NCBI GenBank assembly: GCA_007123395.1
Contig: SKLD01000311.1
Span: 1 to 7,093, forward strand
Direction: 5' to 3'
DNA length: 7,093 nt
Source: Opitutales bacterium
GTDB lineage: Bacteria > Verrucomicrobiota > Verrucomicrobiia > Opitutales > Oceanipulchritudinaceae
Notes under the pieces: generated by a model
The model's input: the letters and a program-made list of their open reading frames with translations, nothing else
The model's database searches: none
What the model was told of the DNA's origin: nothing
Program-made: the position numbers and the translations under genes
Part shown: in pieces, positions 1-7,093 of the stretch
Layout: every line of letters starts with the position of its first letter
Position numbering within the stretch: position 1 is the stretch's first letter

Positions 1-204
1 ATTTCTCGAAGTTAAATAAATTGCCTGAATTAAATTCAAATATAAATTTTGTGACAACCCTCATTCGCCGTAAAGCGCGTAAAGTGCGCACTTTACGCTT
101 TGGATGGTAGACCATGTATTTCCTGGATTAAATCTTAACTCTCTCTTTCCAGAATTTTTGTAGTGTTTTATCTCTGAGCTATTTAAATTACAAGAGATTT
201 ATTT
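1..204. other. AT-rich gene-free segment at left edge
   Basis: No plausible coding frame was found on either strand. Hand counting gives about 35% GC over bases 1-180, against clearly GC-rich DNA from about 208 onward. The stretch holds an inverted repeat TGAATT-A-AATTCA at 26-38, an imperfect TTGT-G-ACAA at 49-57 and the strong palindrome listed separately at 72-101. It may be the regulatory or spacer region between an unseen gene to the left and the small membrane gene at 295, or the edge of inserted DNA. I could not find a convincing -35/-10 pair in it. Confidence 0.6.
72..101. repeat. Strong palindrome / inverted repeat
   Basis: CGTAAAGTGC at 78-87 is followed at once by its exact reverse complement GCACTTTACG at 88-97, so the 20-base core is a perfect palindrome. 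The arms extend outward with AAAG (72-75) matching CTTT (98-101) if two bases (76-77) bulge. The left arm also reads as a near tandem repeat, GTAAAGCGC then GTAAAGTGC. No T-run follows on either strand, so it is not a canonical intrinsic terminator. A dimeric-regulator operator, a terminator-like hairpin of an unseen upstream gene, or a mobile-element end are all possible. The structure is seen directly; its role is unknown. Confidence 0.7.
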
Positions 205-294
205 TTGACAGCCCGGGCACTGCGGTGGCCCTGTCGGGGGTCTGAAGATGATCTCCGTCGGGTGCGGAAGATTTTGCTTGGAAGGGCGTGGGCG

Positions 295-564
295 ATGCGC
301 ACACTACGAGCCCTCATGGATGGTGAAAGCACGGATCATTACGACGATTACTGCGGCGGCGTTTTCAAGGCGATCAGCGTTGCGCTGACGCTTGTGTTCT
401 GGGTAGTCTTCACGGTATTTCTCGCCGGATTCGTTCCCGCCCAGACAGCTTTCTGGCAGTATGTATGGGGCGGATTCACAGCCTTGAGCATGGCAGGCGT
501 TTTCTTCGTTGCCGTGCACATGTTTTGGCTGGTTGTCGGCGAACAGCGGCGCGCGCGCATGTAA
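295..564 (+). CDS. Small two-helix membrane protein, unknown function
   Basis: This ORF encodes 89 residues and I do not recognise the family. The first ~22 residues are polar and acidic (GESTDHYDDY). Two hydrophobic helices follow, at about residues 24-47 (with VALTLVFWVVFTVFLAGFV) and 59-81 (GGFTALSMAGVFFVAVHMF). The tail EQRRARM is basic, which suggests that both ends face the cytoplasm. I chose the ATG at 295 because GGAAGG (280-285) lies 9 bases before it. The frame stays open back to a TTG at 205, which would add 30 arginine-rich residues, but that start has no ribosome binding site. An ATG at 316 is a shorter option. The next gene is 257 bases away, so it probably stands alone. The hydrophobic pattern makes it a likely real gene of unknown role. 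Confidence 0.55.
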   Translation: MRTLRALMDGESTDHYDDYCGGVFKAISVALTLVFWVVFTVFLAGFVPAQTAFWQYVWGGFTALSMAGVFFVAVHMFWLVVGEQRRARM

Positions 565-821
565 GGGGCGACTACCCGGTGTCGGAGTGGATGTGCCGGT
601 TGCTGCGACGCTGGCGCGGTGTTGGCGTAGTGTTGGGAGCAGTCGGCGGTGTCCCGTTGCTGTGATCTGCGGAGACAAAGCGCGGAGACAAGGTCTCGCA
701 CATCCTGGGGGGCGCCCGTGCGGTGTCCCGGCATATACGCGCGACAGGTTCGTCAGACGCCGCAATTTCGCGCGACTTGCGCTTGTCGGGGGGGCAAGGA
801 TCCCCATGATCCGGCTCCGAT
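565..821. other. GC-rich intergenic region with short direct repeats
   Basis: I find no convincing gene here; the open frames have arginine- and cysteine-rich translations typical of non-coding GC-rich DNA. It contains GCGGTGTCCCG twice (646-656 and 720-730), GCGGAGACAA twice in close tandem (669-678 and 682-691), and a small hairpin GAGAC-AAG-GTCTC (685-697). No canonical terminator with a T-run follows the membrane gene, and I cannot place a confident promoter for the gene at 822. Confidence 0.5.
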
Positions 822-1316
822 ATGCATCTGAACCGAATGATCCCCCTCTCGCTTTTCGCGCTGCTCCTCCTTGCCCCGCTCCAATCCAGTCGCCTGATTC
901 TGGTGCCGATTGCCCCGGCCCATTGGGGCGGCTATGAGTTTGCGGAAGACTGGTGGGCGGACACCGGCGATTTCCTGGGCTGGGTCCGGCCAAACACCCG
1001 CGTGATACACTACAGTTACACCTATGTGCTCGATCTGGGGACCTATATTTATCTGCCTCAGTCCAATATTGATGACGAGGGCGGGTGGGCTTACGTGTTC
1101 GACGGTGTGGAGCGCCCGCCGGAAACCGACCCGGAAACCGCGTGGGGCGGCCATGCGCCCGGCATCGACGGCTTTCATGACACGGGGCACTTTCTCGGCC
1201 CGGTGGCGCCCGTGGGCGACTTCGTCTACATCGCCCGCCTCGACGGTTTTGCCTATCTTCCGGAAGACCACCTCGACGGTGCGGGGGCGTGGGTTTATTT
1301 CTACAAAAACCACTAA
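822..1316 (+). CDS. Secreted or anchored protein with duplicated aromatic-rich unit
   Basis: The product has 164 residues. It opens with a signal-peptide-like segment: a short N-region with one Arg, then the hydrophobic core IPLSLFALLLLAPL at residues 7-20. The rest is exported-looking, rich in Tyr, Trp, Phe, Asp and Gly. It consists of two related units. Unit 1 runs from DTGDFLGWVRP (47-57) to YIYLPQSNIDDEGGWAYVFDG (75-95 region). Unit 2 runs from DTGHFLGPVAP (120-130) to FAYLPEDHLDGAGAWVYFY (143-161). Similar aromatic endings of the form LP...G.W.Y occur, from memory, in many verrucomicrobial secreted proteins of unknown role. There are no catalytic motifs or cysteines. The start at 822 keeps the whole signal; ATG at 837 (residue 6) would also work. 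Neither has a clear ribosome binding site. The PEGA lipoprotein gene starts 12 bases downstream, so the two are probably one transcript. Export and unit duplication are well supported; function is unknown. Confidence 0.75.
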   Translation: MHLNRMIPLSLFALLLLAPLQSSRLILVPIAPAHWGGYEFAEDWWADTGDFLGWVRPNTRVIHYSYTYVLDLGTYIYLPQSNIDDEGGWAYVFDGVERPPETDPETAWGGHAPGIDGFHDTGHFLGPVAPVGDFVYIARLDGFAYLPEDHLDGAGAWVYFYKNH

Positions 1317-1328
1317 TTGCCAACCATC

Positions 1329-1814
1329 ATGCCACCGCTCCGTCTCCTCCGATTGTCCGCTCTGCTTTTCCTGCTTTTCGCGGGGTGCGCGGCGCACCGG
1401 GAGACCGTGCGGATCGAGAGCTTTCCTCCGGGAGCCCGCGTGCAGGTAAACGGCGAGGAGCGGGGCACAACGCCGCTTGTGGTGACGTTGGAGACCGGCC
1501 GCCCCCATTCTCTGCGCCTTGACCGCACGGGCTTCGTCACCGAGGACCTACGGTTGGTGCCGGTGCAAAATGCGGAGAAGAACGGTTTGCTGCGGTTCGG
1601 GCCGCGCGTGCGCTCGGGCTACTACCAGACCTTCGAACCGAATCCGGTGGAAGTCGCCCTGCGCTCGACGCTTTTGCCGCCGGCCCGCGGCATGGGCGGC
1701 TTCAGTGCGATGGCGGAGCGGGTGCGGAGCGCCGACGCCATGCTTGAAGAGGGCACCATCACGGCGGAAGACCACGGATGGATCGTAGAGCAGATTATTG
1801 ACGCCTACCGGTGA
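1329..1814 (+). CDS. PEGA-domain lipoprotein
   Basis: The product has 161 residues. Residues 1-20 form a lipoprotein signal: basic N-region with Arg5 and Arg8, a Leu/Phe-rich core, then FAGC with Cys20 as the predicted lipidated residue (Phe rather than Leu at -3 is less usual). Residues ~26-78 match the PEGA domain pattern: VRIESFPPGARVQVNGEERG, then TTPL and a beta-rich stretch ending RTGFVTEDLRLV. PEGA domains are small beta modules of cell-surface proteins with no known catalysis. The C-terminal helix (about 125-161, including ADAMLEEGTITAEDHGWIVE) resembles the short C-terminal oligomerisation segments known as SHOCT, but this is only a visual likeness. I preferred ATG at 1329 over the in-frame TTG at 1317, which directly abuts the preceding stop codon. 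It lies 12 bases after the upstream gene, suggesting an operon of envelope proteins. Confidence 0.82.
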   Translation: MPPLRLLRLSALLFLLFAGCAAHRETVRIESFPPGARVQVNGEERGTTPLVVTLETGRPHSLRLDRTGFVTEDLRLVPVQNAEKNGLLRFGPRVRSGYYQTFEPNPVEVALRSTLLPPARGMGGFSAMAERVRSADAMLEEGTITAEDHGWIVEQIIDAYR

Positions 1815-1850
1815 AGGGTTGGGCGAACTGCATCTTTCGTGGCTTCGGTC

Positions 1851-1886
1851 ATTGTCCAACGCAGATTTTCAAGGACAAGATTGTCC
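1851..1886. repeat. ATTGTCC direct repeat and GGACAA/TTGTCC inverted repeat
   Basis: ATTGTCC occurs at 1851-1857 and again at 1880-1886. GGACAA at 1873-1878 is the inverse of both TTGTCC copies, forming a tight GGACAA-GA-TTGTCC inverted repeat with the second. It lies just after the PEGA gene stop and about 90 bases before the proposed sdh promoter, so it could be part of a 3' hairpin or a regulator site. The repeats are seen directly; the role is a guess. Confidence 0.4.
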
Positions 1887-1917
1887 GTGCTCCGTCTGTG
1901 ACGCCGAGCTGCCGATA

Positions 1918-1950
1918 GGCATGCGCTGCGCGCGGACCCGCGCCCATGCC
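1918..1950 (+). terminator. Possible hairpin terminator after the PEGA gene
   Basis: GGCATG (1918-1923) pairs with CATGCC (1945-1950). Inside it GCGCG (1930-1934) pairs with CGCGC (1939-1943) around a four-base loop. A second weak hairpin, AGCG/CGCT, follows at 1952-1965. The nearest T-rich run is only TCTTTT at 1975-1980, so this is not a textbook intrinsic terminator. It is placed where transcription of the envelope genes would be expected to stop before the sdh promoter. Confidence 0.35.
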
Positions 1951-1976
1951 AAGCGGAGCGTCGCTATTAGCAAATC

Positions 1977-2005
1977 TTTTCACTAGATAAAGATTCGGTT
2001 ATAAG
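1977..2005 (+). promoter_or_regulatory. Candidate sigma-70-type promoter of sdhCAB
   Basis: TTTTCA at 1977-1982 (4 of 6 matches to TTGACA) is separated by 17 bases from TATAAG at 2000-2005 (5 of 6 matches to TATAAT). Transcription would begin near 2012, giving a leader of about 90 bases before the sdhC ATG at 2102. The stretch is a local AT-rich dip in GC-rich DNA. It is the best promoter-like pair in the gap before the operon, but it is inferred from consensus only, and the organism's sigma factor preferences are unknown. Confidence 0.5.
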
Positions 2006-2011
2006 AAAAAC

Positions 2012-2030
2012 CCATAACTGGCACTTATGG
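2012..2030. promoter_or_regulatory. CCATAA/TTATGG inverted repeat near predicted transcription start
   Basis: CCATAA (2012-2017) and TTATGG (2025-2030) are exact reverse complements separated by seven bases, CTGGCAC. The element begins right where transcription from the TATAAG box would start. That suits an operator whose bound repressor blocks initiation, or alternatively a weak stem at the 5' end of the mRNA. I do not recognise it as the site of a named regulator. Confidence 0.4.
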
Positions 2031-2101
2031 ATATTCCCTTTACTCTCTCCGGATCCTCCTAACTACTCGCACGCGTCACCTTTGAAACACTTGAATCAGC
2101 A

Positions 2102-2872
2102 ATGACATCTCTCGGTAAGAAATACATCATGGCCGTATCCGGTCTGATCCTCGTCGGATTCGTGATCGGACATATGGCCGGTAATCTGCAGATGTTCCTC
2201 CATCCGGACTGGATCAACGCCTACGCCTACAAATTGCAGAATCTGCCCTACGGTCTGCTGTGGATAGTGCGGCTGGTTCTCCTCGCGGCAGTTGTCGCGC
2301 ATATAGTGACCGCCATGCTTCTCGTCATCGAAAACCGTCGCGCCCGCCCGCAGGGGTATTCCGTGGACAAGCCAATCCAGGCGACCTTCGCGAGTCGCAC
2401 GATGCGCTACTCGGGGGTGATCCTTCTCGCCTTCATCGTCTTTCACATCCTGCACTTCACGACTCAGCACGTGCATCCGGAGTTCCGCGACCTCTACCGG
2501 CCGTTGGAAGGCGTGGGGACGATCCACGGCGCTTACGATCTGCTCGAAGCGACGGGCAAGAACCATGTGCATGACGTCTACAGCATGGTGGCCATCGGGT
2601 TCAGCGCGCAATATTGGTATATTTCGCTTTTCTATGTCATCGCCATGGGGCTGCTCTTCCTGCACTTGAGCCACGGCATCAGCAGCATGTTTCAGAGTGT
2701 GGGCCTGCGCAACCACACTTGGCGAATCCGCCTCGACCGCGCCGCCCTCGTCATCGCTATCGCGCTCTTCGTCGGCTTTGCCTCCATTCCCGTGGCCGGC
2801 CTGCTCGGCATCCTTCCCTACCAAGACATGGTACAGGGGGTGCATCACATGCACCCGCCCACGACGCCGTAA
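2102..2872 (+). CDS. sdhC: Succinate dehydrogenase/fumarate reductase cytochrome b558 subunit
   Basis: This 256-residue protein is the membrane anchor of a type B succinate:quinone oxidoreductase. It carries two b hemes and passes electrons between SdhB and the quinone pool. Five hydrophobic helices are visible at about residues 8-28, 52-76, 103-120, 172-192 and 212-236. Histidines suited to bis-His heme ligation sit in the first four: His24 (GHMAGN), His67 (VVAHIV), His115 or His118 (FHILHF) and His188 or His191 (LHLSHG). The length and the segment FLHLSHGISSMFQSVGL are typical of the b558 family, which does not need a separate SdhD. The C-terminus ends in a His-rich tail (VHHMHPP). The ATG at 2102 gives the usual family N-terminus (SLGKKYIMAVSGL) but has no Shine-Dalgarno sequence. 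sdhA follows after 48 bases. The assignment is firm; the direction of catalysis is not determined. Confidence 0.96.
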   Translation: MTSLGKKYIMAVSGLILVGFVIGHMAGNLQMFLHPDWINAYAYKLQNLPYGLLWIVRLVLLAAVVAHIVTAMLLVIENRRARPQGYSVDKPIQATFASRTMRYSGVILLAFIVFHILHFTTQHVHPEFRDLYRPLEGVGTIHGAYDLLEATGKNHVHDVYSMVAIGFSAQYWYISLFYVIAMGLLFLHLSHGISSMFQSVGLRNHTWRIRLDRAALVIAIALFVGFASIPVAGLLGILPYQDMVQGVHHMHPPTTP

Positions 2873-2920
2873 ACCCGCCTACGCGAACGTTTCCGTAATT
2901 CCACCGCAGCATTTGCAACT

Positions 2921-4858
<1,938 letters not shown>

Positions 4859-4882
4859 TCCTCTCAAACAAACGATAGACCC

Positions 4883-5659
4883 ATGTCAGAAAAGTCGCTT
4901 AACTTGAACCTGCGCGTCTGGCGCCAGAAGAACGCGGATGCCCCGGGCAAGTTTGTCACCTACAAGCTCGACAACATTTCGCCCGATTCCTCGTTCCTCG
5001 AAATGCTTGACCTGCTCAACGAGCAGCTCATCGACAGCGGCGAGGAACCGGTTGCCTTCGACCACGATTGCCGCGAGGGCATCTGCGGCTCGTGTTCACT
5101 CACGATCAACGGCATCCCGCATGGCAAAGGCCGCATGATGACGACTTGCCAGTTGCACATGCGCAGTTTCGAGAACGGCGAGACGATTACCATCGAACCT
5201 TTCCGCGCACAACCCTTCCCTGTGATACGGGACCTCGTCGTCAACCGCGAACCGTTCGACAAAATCATGCAGGCGGGCGGCTTCATCGACCAGCGCATCG
5301 GCTCTGCACAGGACGCCAACGCCCTCCCGATCTCCAAGGAGACCGCCGACAAGGCCATGGACGCCGCCGCGTGCATCGGCTGCGGCGCATGTGTCGCCGC
5401 TTGTCCCAACGCCTCCGCCATGCTCTTCACGGGCGCGAAGATGTCGCAGCTCAATCTCCTCCCGCAAGGGCAACCGGAGCGCTACAAGCGAGCCATCAAC
5501 ATGGTTGACGCGATGGACGCCAACGGCTTCGGCAACTGCACCAACATCGGCGAATGCGAGGCCGCCTGCCCCAAGGGCATTAGCCTCGACTTCATCGCCA
5601 TGATGAACCGCGATTACGCCGTCGCCAAAGTGAAGCGCTTCTTCTCCGGCGCGGCCTGA
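4883..5659 (+). CDS. sdhB: Succinate dehydrogenase/fumarate reductase iron-sulfur subunit
   Basis: This 258-residue protein wires the flavin in SdhA to the hemes and quinone site in SdhC. The N-terminal ferredoxin-like domain has the [2Fe-2S] ligands Cys63, Cys68, Cys71 (DCREGICGSC) and Cys89. The C-terminal helical domain has CIGCGACVAACP, giving Cys164, Cys167, Cys170 plus Cys229 for [4Fe-4S], and Cys174, Cys219, Cys225 for [3Fe-4S]. The spacings C219-C225-C229 equal those of the E. coli enzyme. All eleven ligands are present, so the protein looks intact. The long insertion between the two domains (about 110-160) is common in type B enzymes. The ATG at 4883 follows sdhA by 24 bases with no Shine-Dalgarno motif. 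I see no clear intrinsic terminator after the TGA stop. Confidence 0.97.
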   Translation: MSEKSLNLNLRVWRQKNADAPGKFVTYKLDNISPDSSFLEMLDLLNEQLIDSGEEPVAFDHDCREGICGSCSLTINGIPHGKGRMMTTCQLHMRSFENGETITIEPFRAQPFPVIRDLVVNREPFDKIMQAGGFIDQRIGSAQDANALPISKETADKAMDAAACIGCGACVAACPNASAMLFTGAKMSQLNLLPQGQPERYKRAINMVDAMDANGFGNCTNIGECEAACPKGISLDFIAMMNRDYAVAKVKRFFSGAA

Positions 5660-5708
5660 GCGGGGCAAGACGCCTAAAACTGTTCTGAATGATACTCTGA
5701 GGAATGCA

Positions 5709-5858
5709 ATGAAAGCTGACAATCCTACGCACAAACTGATGCCTTCACGTGCGATGGGATTGCAGCCCGGTGTCGACCCACAGCGATTGGGGGAAACAGC
5801 GGCTACACTCGAAGCCGAAGCCTTTCTTGAAGTTCGATTTCTAAATCCGCCGAAGTAG
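5709..5858 (+). CDS. Small ORF, possibly an orphan antitoxin-like remnant
   Basis: This 49-residue ORF lies between sdhB and the glycosyltransferase gene. TGAGGA (5698-5703) sits five bases before the ATG, the clearest Shine-Dalgarno match in the window, and it supports translation. The protein has a polar N-terminus (MKADNPTHKLMPSRAMG), then LQPGVDPQRL and a likely amphipathic helix ending in LEAEAFLE. The pattern GVDPxRL followed by a short helix with LExEAFL recalls, from memory, small antitoxins encoded beside PIN-type toxins. No toxin gene follows: the glycosyltransferase starts 16 bases after the stop. It may be a degraded cassette, an orphan small protein, or chance. There is no membrane segment or signal. 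The existence of the ORF and RBS is seen; the family suggestion is weak. Confidence 0.45.
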   Translation: MKADNPTHKLMPSRAMGLQPGVDPQRLGETAATLEAEAFLEVRFLNPPK

Positions 5859-5874
5859 AGGACCGCATTCCCGC

Positions 5875-7093
5875 ATGCGCGTAGCCATTGTCCACTACCA
5901 CTTGCGCCGCGGAGGTGTCACCCGTGTGATTGAGACGGCCGCTACGGCGCTCGCGGGCCGCGCGGAGTGCGTCGTCCTCGGGGGGGAACCGTATGCAGGC
6001 GACGCCCTCGGGAAGACGGCGGTGGTTGAAGGGCTTGGCTACTGCGATGCGGCAGGCGCGCCAGACAACGGCCCTGCCCTCGGCAGGCGTATGCTTGCCG
6101 CCGCTACGGAGGCCCTGGGCGGCGCACCCGATCTGTGGCACATCCATAATCACAGCCTTGGGAAAAACGTGCTCTTTCCCGCCGCGCTGCGTTGGCTGCT
6201 CGACAACGGCGCACGCACCCTCCTGCAGATTCACGACTTCGCCGAAGACGGACGCCCTGCCAACTACCGCAGGCAGCGGACAGCCTTTCCGGATCCCGAC
6301 GCTTTCGACCACGCGCTCTACCCCGCCGCACCGCAGATTCACTACGCAGTGCTGAACGAGCGCGACGACACCGTCCTTGCCGACGCAGGCGTCCCGGCGG
6401 AATGCCGCCACCTTCTGCCCAACGCCGTTTCCGTGCCGGGCTTGGCGGGACGGGAAACGGCCCGGCCCTTTGACAGACGCCGCTACTTCCTCTACCCCAC
6501 CCGCGGAATCCGGCGCAAAAACATGGGTGAGCTGGTTCTCCTCGCCGCCGCCGCGCGCGCCGCCGCCCCGGACACCGCATTTGGCGCCACCCTTGCGCCC
6601 GACAATCCGGTGTGGCGGCCCGTTTACGACTCGTGGGTTGCGCTCGCGCAAAAGCTCGCTCTGCCCATCGCCTTCGGGCTCGGCGACCGTTACGACTTCG
6701 CTGCCTTAATCCGCGGCGCGGAAGCCCTTGTCACAACCAGCGTTGCGGAGGGTTTCGGACTGGCTTTCCTCGAACCGTTTCTTTTCGGCAAAGACATTGC
6801 AGGCCGCGACCTGCCGGAGATCACGCAAGGCTTCAAAGCCCGGGGCGTCTCTCTCGAGCCCCTCTACGGCACACTCCCCGTCACCCTTGCAAGCGGGGAA
6901 GAGCACGCCCTTCGCGATGAAATTGGCCGGGCGCTGCCCGCCACCTTCGCAGCCTACGGACAGTCTGTGCCGAAGGGCGCCGCCGAGCGTGCCTTCGAAG
7001 CCGGGAGATGCGACGGCGGATTCGACTTCGGTCGCCTCAACGAAAGCATCCAGCGCAAGGTCATCGAACGCGTGATTGCCGACGGCCCGGAGG
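5875..7093 (+). CDS. GT4-like glycosyltransferase, 3' end cut off by window
   Basis: The frame is open from the ATG at 5875 to the window edge (406 codons, no stop), so the gene is incomplete here. It is the only possible ATG start, because an in-frame TAA lies at 5842-5844. AGAGGA (5857-5862) is 12 bases upstream, somewhat far for a ribosome binding site. The N-terminal GT-B domain begins MRVAIVHYHLRRGGVTRVIE with the Gly-rich loop usual in retaining GT4 enzymes, then LWHIHNHSLGKN (88-98) and LQIHDF (117-122). The donor domain has LYPTRGIRRKNMGE (207-220, with the usual basic residues) and EGFGLAFLE (292-300), the family's E-x7-E motif, followed by GRDLPEIT (310-317). No signal peptide is visible, so it is probably cytoplasmic. 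The sugar donor and acceptor are unknown; compatible-solute, glycan or polysaccharide synthesis are all possible. It is not functionally linked to the sdh genes by anything seen. Confidence 0.85.
   Translation, partial: MRVAIVHYHLRRGGVTRVIETAATALAGRAECVVLGGEPYAGDALGKTAVVEGLGYCDAAGAPDNGPALGRRMLAAATEALGGAPDLWHIHNHSLGKNVLFPAALRWLLDNGARTLLQIHDFAEDGRPANYRRQRTAFPDPDAFDHALYPAAPQIHYAVLNERDDTVLADAGVPAECRHLLPNAVSVPGLAGRETARPFDRRRYFLYPTRGIRRKNMGELVLLAAAARAAAPDTAFGATLAPDNPVWRPVYDSWVALAQKLALPIAFGLGDRYDFAALIRGAEALVTTSVAEGFGLAFLEPFLFGKDIAGRDLPEITQGFKARGVSLEPLYGTLPVTLASGEEHALRDEIGRALPATFAAYGQSVPKGAAERAFEAGRCDGGFDFGRLNESIQRKVIERVIADGPE

Noticed and set aside
205..210. Perfect TTGACA -35 hexamer
   Set aside because: The bases 16-18 positions downstream (GGCCCT, GCCCTG, CCCTGT) have no resemblance to a -10 box, so it is probably chance.
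509..937. 142-codon + strand frame spanning the 565-821 gap
   Set aside because: It overlaps both the membrane gene and the repeat protein in other frames, and its Arg/Pro/Cys-rich translation shows no domain.
1317..1319. In-frame TTG as start for the PEGA lipoprotein
   Set aside because: It directly abuts the previous stop codon and adds only four residues; the ATG at 1329 gives a normal lipoprotein signal.
304..1508. Long - strand frames (339 and 251 codons) opposite the small upstream genes
   Set aside because: Their translations are rich in Arg, Pro and Gly with no domain pattern, whereas the + strand frames show signal peptides, membrane helices and a PEGA domain.
2019..2033. TGGCAC resembling a sigma-54 -24 element before sdhC
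   Set aside because: The required GC pair 10 bases after GG is absent (the bases there are TA).
5660..5708. Intrinsic terminator directly after sdhB
   Set aside because: Only weak GC-rich self-pairing is visible and no T-run follows, so read-through into the downstream genes cannot be excluded.

Overview
The window carries a complete type B succinate dehydrogenase / fumarate reductase operon (sdhC-sdhA-sdhB, 2102-5659, + strand). Upstream are three small envelope-type genes and downstream is the 5' part of a glycosyltransferase gene that runs off the right edge. Every supported gene is on the + strand. Coding DNA is GC-rich, while the first ~200 bases are strongly AT-rich (about 35% GC by my count of 1-180). 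The CAB gene order, the single five-helix cytochrome b558 anchor, the PEGA-domain lipoprotein, the aromatic-rich secreted repeat protein and the lack of Shine-Dalgarno motifs before the sdh genes fit the Verrucomicrobiota and relatives (for example Opitutae). This placement is inferred from family knowledge and was not tested against any database.

Layout. 1-294: AT-rich, no gene, with a 10-bp-arm perfect palindrome at 78-97. 295-564: small two-helix membrane protein. 565-821: GC-rich, no convincing gene, with short direct repeats. 822-1316: signal-peptide protein made of two copies of an aromatic-rich unit. 1329-1814: PEGA lipoprotein, 12 bases further on and probably co-transcribed. 1815-2101: sdh control region, with inverted repeats, a sigma-70-like promoter (TTTTCA-17-TATAAG) and a CCATAA/TTATGG inverted repeat about where transcription would begin. 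2102-5659: sdhCAB. 5660-5874: a spacer holding a 49-codon ORF with a good ribosome binding site. 5875-7093: GT4-like glycosyltransferase, incomplete at the 3' end.

The three Sdh proteins form one membrane enzyme. SdhA binds FAD and handles succinate/fumarate, SdhB carries electrons through [2Fe-2S], [4Fe-4S] and [3Fe-4S] clusters, and SdhC holds two b hemes and the quinone site. All expected cofactor ligands are present, so the complex looks functional. Sequence alone does not fix which direction it works in. I see no clear evidence of a new multi-gene system. The best leads are the short, possibly antitoxin-derived ORF at 5709, the duplicated aromatic-rich secreted protein, and the palindromes in the AT-rich segment and the sdh control region.
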